Made by a program: the position numbers and the translations under genes. The notes beneath the pieces were generated by a model. It ran no database searches, had not been told where the DNA came from, and saw nothing but the letters and a program-made list of their open reading frames with translations. 64,000 nucleotides of DNA, taken from NCBI RefSeq assembly GCF_000308815.1, contig NZ_BAFX01000082.1, forward strand, positions 1-64,000, written 5' to 3'. Below are positions 16,751 to 25,702 of this stretch, piece after piece (the first letter of the stretch is position 1; each line of letters begins with the position of its first letter). This stretch comes from Nocardia concava NBRC 100430. Lineage in GTDB: Bacteria > Actinomycetota > Actinomycetes > Mycobacteriales > Mycobacteriaceae.

Positions 16751-17524
16751 TTAGGCTCCTACAGCTGCTGAGGTGAAGCGCACGTAGCCATTCGCGTCGA
16801 GTTCCTCGGCCAGCTCGGGGCCGCCCTCGGCCACGATCTTGCCGCCCACGAACACGTGAACGAAGTCCGGCTGGATGTAGCGCAGAATGCGGGTGTAGTG
16901 GGTGATCAGCAGGATGCCGCCGTTCTCCCGCTCCTTGTAACGATTGACACCCTCGGAAACAATCCGCAGCGCGTCCACGTCGAGGCCGGAGTCGGTCTCG
17001 TCGAGGATGGCGATCTTGGGCTTGAGCAGGCTCAGCTGCAGGATCTCCTGGCGCTTCTTCTCACCGCCGGAGAAACCCTCGTTGACCGAGCGGTCGCCGA
17101 AGGCCGGATCGATCTCCAGCTCGCCCATCGACTCCTTGACTTCCTTGACCCAGGTACGCAGCTTGGGGGCCTCGCCGCGGATGGCGGTGGCGGCGGTACG
17201 CAGGAAGTTGGAAACCGAGACGCCCGGAACCTCGACCGGGTACTGCATGGCCAGGAACAGGCCCGCACGCGCGCGCTCGTCGACCGACATCTCCAGCACG
17301 TCCTCACCGTCGAGGGTGATCGAACCGCTGGTGACGGTGTACTTGGGGTGGCCGGCGATGGCGTAGGACAGGGTCGACTTGCCGGAGCCGTTGGGGCCCA
17401 TGATCGCGTGGGTCTCGCCCGACTTGATGGTCAGGTTCACGCCCTTGAGGATCTTGATGGGCTCGCCGGTCTCGTCCGGGTTGGCGACCTCGACGTGCAG
17501 GTCCTTGATTTCCAGGGTGGTCAT
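16751..17524 (-). CDS. sufC: SufC ATPase of the SufBCD scaffold
   Basis: ABC-type ATPase of 257 residues that drives conformational change of the SufBCD Fe-S scaffold. Walker A is GPNGSGKST, the signature is FSGGEKKR, and Walker B with the following loop is AILDETDSGLD. ATG 17524 (MTTLEIKDLHVEV) is the usual start; the open frame upstream is not conserved. It lies 40 bases behind sufD and abuts sufS. Confidence 0.96.
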   Translation of the reverse strand: MTTLEIKDLHVEVANPDETGEPIKILKGVNLTIKSGETHAIMGPNGSGKSTLSYAIAGHPKYTVTSGSITLDGEDVLEMSVDERARAGLFLAMQYPVEVPGVSVSNFLRTAATAIRGEAPKLRTWVKEVKESMGELEIDPAFGDRSVNEGFSGGEKKRQEILQLSLLKPKIAILDETDSGLDVDALRIVSEGVNRYKERENGGILLITHYTRILRYIQPDFVHVFVGGKIVAEGGPELAEELDANGYVRFTSAAVGA

Positions 17525-17564
17525 CGGATTTCGGATTCCTTTGCGGGATGGGAAAGTTCGGGTG

Positions 17565-18743
17565 TCAGACTCCGACAGCGGCGAGCTCGGCCTCGATGGC
17601 CGCCTCGAGCCGCTCCCGGACCTCGGGGACGGTGATCTTCTGCAGGATCTCGAAGAAGAAGCCGCGCACCACCAGACGGCGGGCGACCTCCTCCGGGATG
17701 CCGCGCGAACGCAGGTAGAACAGCTGCTCGTCATCGAAACGACCGGTGGCGGCGGCATGCCCGGCGCCCACGATCTCGCCGGTCTCGATCTCCAGGTTCG
17801 GCACCGAGTCGGCGCGCGCGCCGTCGGTGAGAACCAGGTTGCGGTTCACCTCGTAGGTGTCGGTGCCCTCGGCCGCGGCGCGGATGAGGACGTCGCCGAC
17901 CCACACGGTGTGCGCGTCCGGCTTGTTCGAGGTCGGATCACCCTGCAGCGCACCCTTGTACTGCACGTTCGACTTGCAGTTGGGCTGCGAGTGATCGACC
18001 AGCAGACGCTGCTCGAAGAACTGGCCGTCGTCGGCGAAGTACACGCCCAGCAGCTCGGCGTCGCCGCCGGGACCCGCGTAGCGGACATTGCCGGTCAGGC
18101 GCACCACATCGCCGCCGAGGGTGACATTGGTGTGGCGCAGGGTGGCGTCGCGGCCCAGCTTGGCGTGATGCGCGGTGACGTGCACGGCGTCATCGGCCCA
18201 GTCCTGCACCACGATCACGTTCAGCGCGGAGCTGTCACCGAGGATGAATTCCACGTTCTCGGCGTAGGTTCCGCTGCCCTTCTGGTCGATGACCAGGGTG
18301 GCGCGGGCGAAATTGCCCAGGCGGATCTGCAGGTGCCCGTAGGCGGTACTGCCCTCGCCCGGACCGGTGATGGTGACCGTAACCGGCTCGGCCACTTCGG
18401 TTTCCGCGCCGACCGACACGACGGTCGCCTGCTCGAAACCGGAGTACGCCTGCGCGGCAACACGATCGGTCGGGGTGCCGCCCTGGCCCAAGCGGGCGTC
18501 GGTGCGGTCCACGGTCTCGGCGGTGACGCCGGCGGGCGCGGACACCTCGACGGTGGCCTGTCCGTCCCGCACGGCGGTGCCGTCGTGCAGGCCGTTCAGG
18601 CGACGCATCGGGGTGAAGCGCCACGCCTCGTCACGACCCGAGGGGATCTCGAAGGCGTTGACATCGAACGAGGCGAAAACCTCGCCCTTGTTCAACGCCG
18701 GGGTACGAGCCTCAGCGGCCTCGGCAACGTTCTCGACGGCCAT
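17565..18743 (-). CDS. sufD: SufD, Fe-S scaffold subunit
   Basis: SufD pairs with SufB to form the beta-helix scaffold on which Fe-S clusters are built. The 392-residue product has the SufD signature regions RDEAWRFTPMRRL near the N-terminus, DHSQPNCKSNVQYKG (about residues 245-259) with the conserved cysteine, and the C-terminal GHAAATGRFDDEQLFYLRSRG with the histidine implicated in cluster assembly. Its ATG overlaps the sufB stop by one base (ATGA), which indicates translational coupling. Confidence 0.95.
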   Translation of the reverse strand: MAVENVAEAAEARTPALNKGEVFASFDVNAFEIPSGRDEAWRFTPMRRLNGLHDGTAVRDGQATVEVSAPAGVTAETVDRTDARLGQGGTPTDRVAAQAYSGFEQATVVSVGAETEVAEPVTVTITGPGEGSTAYGHLQIRLGNFARATLVIDQKGSGTYAENVEFILGDSSALNVIVVQDWADDAVHVTAHHAKLGRDATLRHTNVTLGGDVVRLTGNVRYAGPGGDAELLGVYFADDGQFFEQRLLVDHSQPNCKSNVQYKGALQGDPTSNKPDAHTVWVGDVLIRAAAEGTDTYEVNRNLVLTDGARADSVPNLEIETGEIVGAGHAAATGRFDDEQLFYLRSRGIPEEVARRLVVRGFFFEILQKITVPEVRERLEAAIEAELAAVGV

Positions 18744-20179
18744 CAGCCGACGGCTCCTTCCATCTGCAGTTCGATCAGGCGGTTCAGCTCCAGGGCGTAC
18801 TCCATCGGGAGCTCCTTGGCGATCGGCTCCACGAAGCCGCGCACCACCATCGCCATGGCCTCGTCCTCGGTGAGACCGCGGCTCATCAGGTAGAACAGCT
18901 GGTCCTCGGACACCTTGGAGACGGTCGCCTCGTGGCCCATGGTCACGTCGTCCTCGCGGATGTCGACGTAGGGGTAGGTGTCGGAGCGGCTGATCGTATC
19001 GACAAGCAGCGCATCACACTTCACGGTCGACTTGGAGCCGTAGGCGCCCTTGTTGACCTGCACCAGACCGCGGTAGGAGGCACGGCCACCGCCGCGCGCC
19101 ACCGACTTGGAGATGATGTTCGAGGAGGTGTGCGGCGCCAGGTGCAGCATCTTCGCGCCGGTGTCCTGGTGCTGGCCTTCACCGGCGAACGCGATGGAGA
19201 GCACCTCGCCCTTGGCGTACTCACCGGTCATCCACACGGCCGGGTACTTCATGGTGACCTTGGAGCCGATATTGCCGTCGACCCATTCCATGGTCGCCCC
19301 CGCCTCGGCCTTGGCGCGCTTGGTCACCAGGTTGTAGACGTTGTTCGACCAGTTCTGGATCGTGGTGTAGCGGCAGCGGCCGCCCTTCTTCACGATGATC
19401 TCGACCACCGCGGAGTGCAGCGAATCCGAGGAGTAGATCGGCGCGGTACAACCCTCGACGTAGTGGACGTAGGCGTCCTCGTCGACGATGATCAGCGTCC
19501 GCTCGAACTGACCCATGTTCTCGGTGTTGATGCGGAAGTACGCCTGCAGCGGGATGTCCACGTGCACGCCCGGCGGCACGTAGATGAACGAACCACCCGA
19601 CCACACCGCCGAATTCAGCGCGGAGAACTTGTTGTCACCCGAGGGGATGACCGAGCCGAAGTACTTCTGGAACAGCTCGGGGTGCTCCTTGAGACCGGTG
19701 TCGGTGTCGAGGAAGATGACGCCCTGCTTCTCCAGGTCCTCGCGGATGGAGTGGTAGACGACCTCGGATTCGTACTGCGCGGCGACACCGGCGACGAGGC
19801 GCTGCTTCTCCGCCTCCGGGATGCCCAGCTTGTCGTAGGTGTTCTTGATGTCCTCGGGCAGGTCCTCCCAGGAAGCGGCCTGCTTCTCCGAGGAGCGCAC
19901 GAAGTACTTGATGTTGTCGAAGTCGATGCCCTCGAGGTTGGAGCCCCAGTTCGGCATGGGCTTCTTGTCGAAGATGCGCAGCGCCTTGAGGCGGAAGTCG
20001 AGCATCCATTCGGGCTCGCTCTTCTTGGCCGAGATGTCGCGCACGACCTCCTCGGACAGGCCGCGCTTGGCACTGGCACCGGCGACATCCTTGTCGGCCC
20101 AGCCGTACCCGTACTTACCCAGGGACGCGATGGTCTCTTCCTGGGTCAGCGGCTGCACCTGGTCGGTGGTCGTCGTCAT
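18743..20179 (-). CDS. sufB: SufB, Fe-S scaffold subunit
   Basis: Core scaffold of the SUF system, 478 residues. Typical landmarks are KYGYGWADKD at the start, VWSGGSFIYVPPGVHVDIPL mid-protein, VEGCTAP, and the C-terminal GHEATVSKVSEDQLFYLMSRG. No intein is present, unlike the M. tuberculosis orthologue, which I recall carries one. The frame is open upstream to 20431, but ATG 20179 (MTTTTDQVQPL) has a GAAGGAG-like site and overlaps the sufR stop by 4 bases. Confidence 0.96.
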   Translation of the reverse strand: MTTTTDQVQPLTQEETIASLGKYGYGWADKDVAGASAKRGLSEEVVRDISAKKSEPEWMLDFRLKALRIFDKKPMPNWGSNLEGIDFDNIKYFVRSSEKQAASWEDLPEDIKNTYDKLGIPEAEKQRLVAGVAAQYESEVVYHSIREDLEKQGVIFLDTDTGLKEHPELFQKYFGSVIPSGDNKFSALNSAVWSGGSFIYVPPGVHVDIPLQAYFRINTENMGQFERTLIIVDEDAYVHYVEGCTAPIYSSDSLHSAVVEIIVKKGGRCRYTTIQNWSNNVYNLVTKRAKAEAGATMEWVDGNIGSKVTMKYPAVWMTGEYAKGEVLSIAFAGEGQHQDTGAKMLHLAPHTSSNIISKSVARGGGRASYRGLVQVNKGAYGSKSTVKCDALLVDTISRSDTYPYVDIREDDVTMGHEATVSKVSEDQLFYLMSRGLTEDEAMAMVVRGFVEPIAKELPMEYALELNRLIELQMEGAVG

Positions 20180-21027
20180 TCGGCACTCCTTCCGGAGTCG
20201 TGTGTAGAAGTCGTTGCGGGCTGTGCAACGAGGGGTTGTGCGGACTTCTGTTGAGCGATATTCGATTTGGCCGCGGCCGAGCCGTGTGTGGGCCCCACGG
20301 CCGAGCCGTGTGTAGGCACAGCCACGAGCGGGACGTGGGTGGTGCAGGCGCAGTCGCCGTTGGCGATGGTCGCCAGGCGTTGCACATGGGTTCCGAGAAT
20401 CTCTCGGAAGGCTTCGAGCTCGGCCGCGCACAGCTCCGGGAATTCCTCGGCGACATGCGAGACCGGGCAGTGATGCTGGCAGATCTGCACGCCCGCACCG
20501 ACTTTCCGGGTCGAGGCCGCGAATCCGGCATCGGAGAACGCTTCCGCGATCTCCTCGGCCTTGGCCTCGGTCTCGGCCGGGGTGTGCCCGGTGAGCTCAC
20601 CGACCCCGGCCACGATGGCCTGGACGCGCTTGCGCGCGAAATCGGTGATGGCCGCATCGCCGCCGAGCTCCCGGATCTGCCGCATCGCGGCACCGGCGAG
20701 GTCATCGTAGGCGTGGCCGAGTTTGCCCCGGCCGGTGGCCGTCAGCTGGAACTGCTTGGCGGGACGCCCGCGGCCCTTCTGCTGCCAGGGTGCGGATCGG
20801 GTGGCCCGCGCCTCACCGGATTCGATGAGCGCGTCGAGGTGCCGGCGCACCCCGGCCGGGCTCAGGCCGAGCCGCTCGCCGATGGCGGTCGCGGTGATCG
20901 GTCCCTCCTCCAGCAGGAGTTTGATGACGGCTTCCCGGGTATGTCCCTCACCCGCCGTTCCGGAGGCAGCAGCGGACCGGGCACCCGCATTCTGGTGCCC
21001 GGTCTGTTGCGCATTCCGCAAACCCAC
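20176..21027 (-). CDS. sufR: SufR, Fe-S-sensing repressor of the suf operon
   Basis: Winged-helix repressor that uses a bound Fe-S cluster to sense cellular Fe-S status. The helix-turn-helix is TREAVIKLLLEEGPITATAIGERLG-like (SPAGVRRHLDALIESGEA follows), and the cluster cysteines are in ICQHHCPVSHVAEEFPELC and DCACTTHVP in the C-terminal third. The C-terminal tail has a short THGSA tandem repeat. The start is uncertain: GTG 21027 is used because a SufR-type operator covers 21033-21047; GTG 21036 and ATG 21060 are alternatives that would place the operator inside the gene. It leads the suf operon. Confidence 0.9.
   Translation of the reverse strand: MGLRNAQQTGHQNAGARSAAASGTAGEGHTREAVIKLLLEEGPITATAIGERLGLSPAGVRRHLDALIESGEARATRSAPWQQKGRGRPAKQFQLTATGRGKLGHAYDDLAGAAMRQIRELGGDAAITDFARKRVQAIVAGVGELTGHTPAETEAKAEEIAEAFSDAGFAASTRKVGAGVQICQHHCPVSHVAEEFPELCAAELEAFREILGTHVQRLATIANGDCACTTHVPLVAVPTHGSAVGPTHGSAAAKSNIAQQKSAQPLVAQPATTSTHDSGRSAE
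20274..20313. repeat. Tandem 24-base-period repeat in sufR
   Basis: CGGCCGAGCCGTGTGT occurs at 20274-20289 and again at 20298-20313. It encodes two THGSA units in the disordered C-terminal tail of SufR, just before sufB. It looks like a recent in-frame duplication. Confidence 0.6.
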
Positions 21028-21032
21028 GGTTT

Positions 21033-21047
21033 TCACAACACAAGTGT
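21033..21047 (-). promoter_or_regulatory. Candidate SufR operator
   Basis: The minus strand reads ACACT-TGTGT-TGTGA. From memory this fits the motif ACACT-N5-TGTGA described for the M. tuberculosis SufR site in the suf promoter. It sits at the 5' end of sufR, just upstream of the GTG at 21027, where it could block transcription of the whole operon. Confidence 0.6.
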
Positions 21048-21190
21048 GACGGAATTCCATTCCTCGATCCAGTAAGGGTTCCCTGACCTGATCTTCGCGA
21101 CCTGGGACGATGCGATCGGGTGTGAGCTGGACCACGATATATCCCGGACGTTCCGGAAATTCCGCCCGCTCGGGGCGGGTTTCGAAAAAC

Positions 21191-22033
21191 GTGAACAGGG
21201 TGCTTGTGGTGGGTGCGACGGGAAACGTCGGACGGCAGGTTGTCGCTCAACTGGCCGCGGAGGGGGTCGCGACGAGGGCGCTGGCTCGCGATCCGGGGGC
21301 CACCGAATTTCCGGAGGGGGTCGAGGTCGTCGGCGGGGATCTGGCCGAGCCGGAGTCTCTGACCGCCGCGGCGGAGGGGGTCGAGGCTGTCTTCCTGGTG
21401 TGGCCTTTCCACGGCAACGAGGGCGCGGCCGAGGCGCTGAAGGCATTGGGCACTCATGTGCAGCGCATTGTCTATCTGTCGTCCACGACGGTGAACGACG
21501 AAGGGCCGCAATCGGATCTGATACCGGAGCGGCATGCCGAGATGGAGGCTTTGCTCGAGGCGTCGGGGGTGCCGTGGACGGTGCTGCGGGCGGACACCAT
21601 CGCGTCGAACGCGCTGGGCTGGGCGGGACAGATTCGCGCGGGCGATGTGGTGCGCGGGACCGAGGTCGCGCCGACGGCGGTCGTGCACGAGGGAGATATC
21701 GCGTCGGTGGCGGTTCGGCTGTTGACCGATCACTCGCATACCTGGCGCAAATACCTCGTGACCGGGCCGCGCGTCTTGAGTAGAGACGATCAGGTGCAGG
21801 CGATCGCCGAGGCGCTGGGTCGTCCACTGCGGTTCGAGGCGCTGCCGCTGGAGGTGGCACGCGAGTCGATGACGACCGCCGGACTCCCCCGGCCATTGAT
21901 CGAGACGCTGCTGTCGATGGCCGAATTCCGGCCGCGCTCGGATCTCATCACGACGACGGTCGCGGACCTCACCGGGCGTCCGGCCCGCGATGTCCGGGAC
22001 TGGGCAGCCGAGCATGTGGAGGATTTCCGGTAG
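21191..22033 (+). CDS. NmrA/NAD(P)-binding SDR-like protein
   Basis: Atypical short-chain dehydrogenase of 280 residues. The Rossmann loop VLVVGATGNVGRQVV lies at the N-terminus, followed by LARDPGATEFPEGVEVVGGDL, then YLSSTTVN and VPWTVLRADTIASN typical of the NmrA/azoreductase-like group. The YxxxK catalytic pair is not clearly present, so it may act as a redox sensor or quinone reductase. The GTG at 21191 places the Rossmann strand at the N-terminus; the frame is open to 21110. It is divergent from sufR. Confidence 0.8.
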   Translation: MNRVLVVGATGNVGRQVVAQLAAEGVATRALARDPGATEFPEGVEVVGGDLAEPESLTAAAEGVEAVFLVWPFHGNEGAAEALKALGTHVQRIVYLSSTTVNDEGPQSDLIPERHAEMEALLEASGVPWTVLRADTIASNALGWAGQIRAGDVVRGTEVAPTAVVHEGDIASVAVRLLTDHSHTWRKYLVTGPRVLSRDDQVQAIAEALGRPLRFEALPLEVARESMTTAGLPRPLIETLLSMAEFRPRSDLITTTVADLTGRPARDVRDWAAEHVEDFR

Positions 22034-22167
22034 CGGACCGGTCGCTGACGGGCGGTTTCGGCCGTCCGGGCATAAGTTCGATGCCAATCGAATTGTCATT
22101 GGGGGTGGGTGCCACAGCGCCCGCCCGCACAGACCACGACAGCCGATCCACGAAAGCCGGTGCCAGC

Positions 22168-23175
22168 ATGCCCGTCGCACTGTCCGTTCTCGATCTCGCC
22201 GCCATCGCGCCCGGGCAGACCGCGCGCGACAGCTTCCACAACAGCGTCGCGCTGGCCCGGGCGGCGGAACGCAGTGGCTACGAGCGGGTTTGGTACGCCG
22301 AGCACCACAACATGAGCCGGATCGCGTCCAGTGCCACCAGCGTGCTGATCGGGTACGTGGCGGCCAATACCGAGTCGATCCGGCTCGGGGCGGGCGGGAT
22401 CATGCTGCCCAATCACTCGCCGCTGGTGATCGCCGAGCAGTTCGGGACGCTGGAATCGCTGTTCCCGGGGCGCATCGACCTGGGGCTGGGTCGCGCGCCG
22501 GGCAGTGATCAGGAGACGATGCGGGCCTTGCGGCGCACGCCGTCGTCGTCGGATTCGTTCCCGCAGGACGTGCTCGAGCTACAGGGCTACCTGACCGGCA
22601 ATTCGGTGATTCCAGGCATCAAGGCCGTGCCGCGCGCGGAAGGCGTTGTGCCGCTCTACATTCTGGGGTCGTCGCTGTTCGGCGCGCAGCTGGCCGCGCA
22701 CCTGGGCCTGCCGTACGCGTTCGCCTCGCATTTCGCGCCCGATGCGCTGCACCAGGCGGTGCGCGCCTATCGGGACGGATTCCGGCCGTCGGAGCAGTTG
22801 GCCGAACCGTATGTGATCGCGGGCGTGAATGTGTTCGCGGCCGAGAGCCACGAGGCGGCCGAGGAACAGAAGACGGTCGCCTATCGGGCGCGGACACGGG
22901 CATTCATCAAGCGAGGCGCGGCGGGTCGGGACATCTCCGATGAGGAGATCGACGCCTTCCTGGCCTCACCGCAGGGTGGGCACCTGGCCAGGATGACCAC
23001 CTACACCGCGGTCGGCACCTCCGCCGAAGTCGTTGCGTACCTGGAGGATTTCGCCGCCGACGTCCAGGCCGACGAACTCATCACGGCGCATCACGCCCAG
23101 AACATCGACGACCGGGTGCGCTCGGTGGAGCTGACCGGCGCGGCAATGGCCGCGGCCGAATCCCTCACGCGCTGA
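22168..23175 (+). CDS. Luciferase-like monooxygenase
   Basis: Flavin-dependent TIM-barrel oxidoreductase of 335 residues, of the single-component group with the hallmark MPVALSVLDLAAI start and YERVWYAEHHNM (about residues 45-56), GAGGIMLPNHSPLVIAEQFG and GRIDLGLGRAPGSD segments. The substrate and flavin (FMN or F420) are not decided by the sequence, though this MsnO8-like subgroup is usually assigned FMN. ATG 22168 is the family start; an in-frame ATG at 22081 is possible. It follows the NmrA-like gene on the same strand by 134 bases, which include the short inverted repeat TTCGAT-gcca-ATCGAA at 22077-22092. Confidence 0.88.
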   Translation: MPVALSVLDLAAIAPGQTARDSFHNSVALARAAERSGYERVWYAEHHNMSRIASSATSVLIGYVAANTESIRLGAGGIMLPNHSPLVIAEQFGTLESLFPGRIDLGLGRAPGSDQETMRALRRTPSSSDSFPQDVLELQGYLTGNSVIPGIKAVPRAEGVVPLYILGSSLFGAQLAAHLGLPYAFASHFAPDALHQAVRAYRDGFRPSEQLAEPYVIAGVNVFAAESHEAAEEQKTVAYRARTRAFIKRGAAGRDISDEEIDAFLASPQGGHLARMTTYTAVGTSAEVVAYLEDFAADVQADELITAHHAQNIDDRVRSVELTGAAMAAAESLTR

Positions 23176-23214
23176 ACGCCGATGGCGGAGACGGCCGGGT
23201 TCGCCTCGAAACTC

Positions 23215-23784
23215 CTAGCCGTGGAAGGGGTCCGTGTCCTGGCCCGGGAGCCAGGAGCGGCCCGGTTCGGTCCAGCCGTTGGCCTTGATCATCTTCTTGG
23301 CCGCGCGCTGGTTGCGGCCGATGAGGCGGTCTAGGTAGAGGTGGCCGCGCAGGTGGTCGGTCTCGTGCTGCAGGCAGCGGGCCAGGTAGCCGGTGCCCTC
23401 GACGGAGACGGGCTGGTTGTGGATGTCCACGCCGGTGACCTTGGCCCAGTCGGCGCGGCCGGTCGGGAACCACTCCCCCGGCACCGACAGGCAGCCTTCG
23501 GTGTCGTCGTCCGGGTCGGGCATGGTTTCGGGGATCTCGGAGGTCTCGAGCACCGGGTTGATGACGTAACCGCGCTGGCGGCCATCGGCATTCACGAGGT
23601 CGTAGATGAAAACCGCACGCGGATCACCGATCTGGTTGGCGGCCAGGCCCGCGCCCCGGGCGGCGGTGTTCGTCTCGAACAGGTCCTCGACGAAAGCGGC
23701 CAGCTCATCATCGAATTCGGTGACGGGCACGGCCGGGGTGGACAGTCGGGGGTCACCGCAGATCAGGATCGGACGAATAGCCAT
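23215..23784 (-). CDS. def: Peptide deformylase
   Basis: Metallo-enzyme that removes the formyl group from nascent proteins. The 189-residue product has all three motifs in order: GAGLAANQIG (about residue 45), EGCLSVPG (about 95) with the metal-binding cysteine, and QHETDHLRG (about 138) with the two histidine ligands and catalytic glutamate. The basic C-terminal tail is slightly longer than in E. coli. It probably shares a transcript with nothing but the weakly linked PoxB gene downstream, 43 bases away on the same strand. Confidence 0.95.
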   Translation of the reverse strand: MAIRPILICGDPRLSTPAVPVTEFDDELAAFVEDLFETNTAARGAGLAANQIGDPRAVFIYDLVNADGRQRGYVINPVLETSEIPETMPDPDDDTEGCLSVPGEWFPTGRADWAKVTGVDIHNQPVSVEGTGYLARCLQHETDHLRGHLYLDRLIGRNQRAAKKMIKANGWTEPGRSWLPGQDTDPFHG

Positions 23785-23827
23785 GCATTATTTGTCTCAG
23801 AAGGGTGCCGAGTGGTTGCCGCCGGGG

Positions 23828-25570
23828 TCAGGGTCGCGGGATATTGCGCAGGTTGGAGCGGGCCATGTCGATCATGCGGCCGACGCCACCGGCGAGCACG
23901 ATTTTGCCCGCGGCCAGCGCGAAGCCCTTCACCTGGGCAGCATCGATCTTGGGCGGCAGGGACAAGGCGTTGGGGTCGGTGACCACGTCGACCAGCATCG
24001 GCCCGGCGGCCTCGAACGCCTTGGTCAGGGCCGCGCGCACCTCGGTGGGATCGGTGACACGGATCGACGGAATGCCCACGGCCTGTGCGATATCGGCGTA
24101 GTTCACCGGTTCCTGGTCGGTGCCGTAGTCGGGCAGGCCGTCGACCAGCATCTCGAGCTTGACCATGCCGAGGGTGGAGTTGTTGAACACCACGATCTTC
24201 ACCGGCAGGCGGTGCCGCCAGACGGTGAGGAGCTCGCCCATGAGCATGGCCAGCCCGCCGTCACCGGAGATCGAGATGACTTGCCGCCCGGGGAAAGCCG
24301 TCTGCGCGCCGATGGCGTGCGGGAGCGCGTTGGCCATGGTGCCGTGCCGCCAGGAGCCGATGATGCGACGGCGGCCGTTGGGGTTGATGTAGCGGGCCGC
24401 CCAGACATTGCACATGCCGGTGTCGACGGTGAAAACCGCGTCGTCGTCGGCGATTTCGTCGATGAGCGAGGCGACGTATTCGGGGTGGATGGGTGTGTGG
24501 TGCTCGATGTCGCGGGTGTAGGCGTCGACCACATGTTCGAGGGCGGAGGCGTGGCGGCGCAGCATGTCGTCGAGGAAGGCGCGGCTCGGCTTCTGGTGCA
24601 GCAGCGGCAGTACCGCGTCGATGGTCGCGGCGACATCCCCGTTGACGGCGATATCGATGGCGGCGCGACGGCCCAGGTGCGAGGGGTCGCGGTCGATCTG
24701 CGCGATGCGGCCGTCCTGCGGGAGGAAGGTGTCGTAGGGGAAGTCGGTGCCGAGCAGGACCAGCAGATCGGCCTCGTGGCTGGCCTCGTAGGCCGCGCCG
24801 TAGCCGAGCAGACCGCTCATGCCCACGTCGTACGGGTTGTCGAACTGGATCCATTCCTTGCCGCCGAGCGCGTGCCCGATGGGCGAGTGCAGCCGGTCGG
24901 CCAGGGCCATGACCTTGTCGTGTGCGCCGCGGACGCCCGCGCCCGCGAACAGGGTGACGCTGTCGGCGTCGTTGATGGCCTCGGCGAGCCGGTCCACCTG
25001 GTCGGCGGGCGGAACCAGGGTCGCGGGTTCGGACACCAGATCCGCACTCCAGCCGCGGTTTTCGGCGTCGGCGCTGAGCACGTCACCGGGTAGCACCAGG
25101 ACCGAGACGCCGTGCCGTCCCAGCGCGGTCTGCATGGCGATGTAGGTCAGCCGCGGCATCTGCTCGGGGGTGCTGATCATTTCGCAGAAGTGGCTGCACT
25201 CGACGAACAATCGCTCGGGGTGGGTTTCCTGGAAGAAGCCGGTTCCGATCTCGCGGCTCGGAATATGCGACGCGATAGCCAGCACCGAGGCACCATTGCG
25301 GTGCGCGTCGTACAGCCCCTGGATCAAATGGGTATTGCCGGGTCCGCAACTGGCCGCGCACACCGCGAGCCGTCCGGTGAGCAGCGATTCCGCGCCTGCC
25401 GCGAAGGCCGCGCTCTCCTCGTTGTGACAATGCACCCAGTCGATGCCCTCGGTCCGTCGCAGCGCGTCGGTGAAGGGATTCAGACTGTCTCCCACCAGTC
25501 CGTATACCCGTTGCACCCCGGCGGCGACCAGAGCATCGACCAACTGGCTGGCGACCGAATTCCGACCCAT
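23828..25570 (-). CDS. poxB: Pyruvate dehydrogenase (quinone)/pyruvate oxidase, PoxB type
   Basis: TPP- and FAD-dependent enzyme of 580 residues that converts pyruvate to acetate and CO2, normally passing electrons to quinone. Visible features are the TPP-activating glutamate in VHCHNEESAAFAAGAES (near residue 50), SCGPGNTHLIQGLYDAHRNG, the central FAD-binding domain with LFAGAGVRG, and the C-terminal TPP motif GDGGLAMLMGELLT to VFNNSTLGMVK. The ATG at 25570 (MGRNSVASQLVDAL) is the usual start. Other TPP enzymes such as a decarboxylase are less likely given the FAD domain. Confidence 0.88.
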   Translation of the reverse strand: MGRNSVASQLVDALVAAGVQRVYGLVGDSLNPFTDALRRTEGIDWVHCHNEESAAFAAGAESLLTGRLAVCAASCGPGNTHLIQGLYDAHRNGASVLAIASHIPSREIGTGFFQETHPERLFVECSHFCEMISTPEQMPRLTYIAMQTALGRHGVSVLVLPGDVLSADAENRGWSADLVSEPATLVPPADQVDRLAEAINDADSVTLFAGAGVRGAHDKVMALADRLHSPIGHALGGKEWIQFDNPYDVGMSGLLGYGAAYEASHEADLLVLLGTDFPYDTFLPQDGRIAQIDRDPSHLGRRAAIDIAVNGDVAATIDAVLPLLHQKPSRAFLDDMLRRHASALEHVVDAYTRDIEHHTPIHPEYVASLIDEIADDDAVFTVDTGMCNVWAARYINPNGRRRIIGSWRHGTMANALPHAIGAQTAFPGRQVISISGDGGLAMLMGELLTVWRHRLPVKIVVFNNSTLGMVKLEMLVDGLPDYGTDQEPVNYADIAQAVGIPSIRVTDPTEVRAALTKAFEAAGPMLVDVVTDPNALSLPPKIDAAQVKGFALAAGKIVLAGGVGRMIDMARSNLRNIPRP

Positions 25571-25676
25571 GACGCTCCGTTCGCAGTGCCGAGACCGACC
25601 ATGACCGACCGTCGCACCGTAACCCACCCCGAGACGCGCATTGCTGAATTGTTGCCAGACCGCGACTCGGTGTCCG

Positions 25677-25702
25677 CTTCACATGCCGTCTTCACATGCC
25701 GT
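25677..25702. repeat. Perfect 13-base tandem duplication at the phr stop codon
   Basis: CTTCACATGCCGT is repeated back to back (25677-25689 and 25690-25702) across the photolyase stop codon, so the last codons and stop are duplicated. The effect on the protein is nil or a few residues. Confidence 0.6.

Noticed and set aside
20180..20431. N-terminal extension of SufB
   Set aside because: The extra 84 codons overlap sufR out of frame, are Arg/Pro/Gly-rich and absent from the SufB family.
22077..22092. TTCGAT-gcca-ATCGAA inverted repeat as an operator
   Set aside because: Only 6-base arms, one copy, and no regulator gene adjacent; kept as a remark under the luciferase-like gene only.
23606..25093. 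Plus-strand frame of 495 codons
   Set aside because: Antisense of peptide deformylase and PoxB; no domain recognisable.
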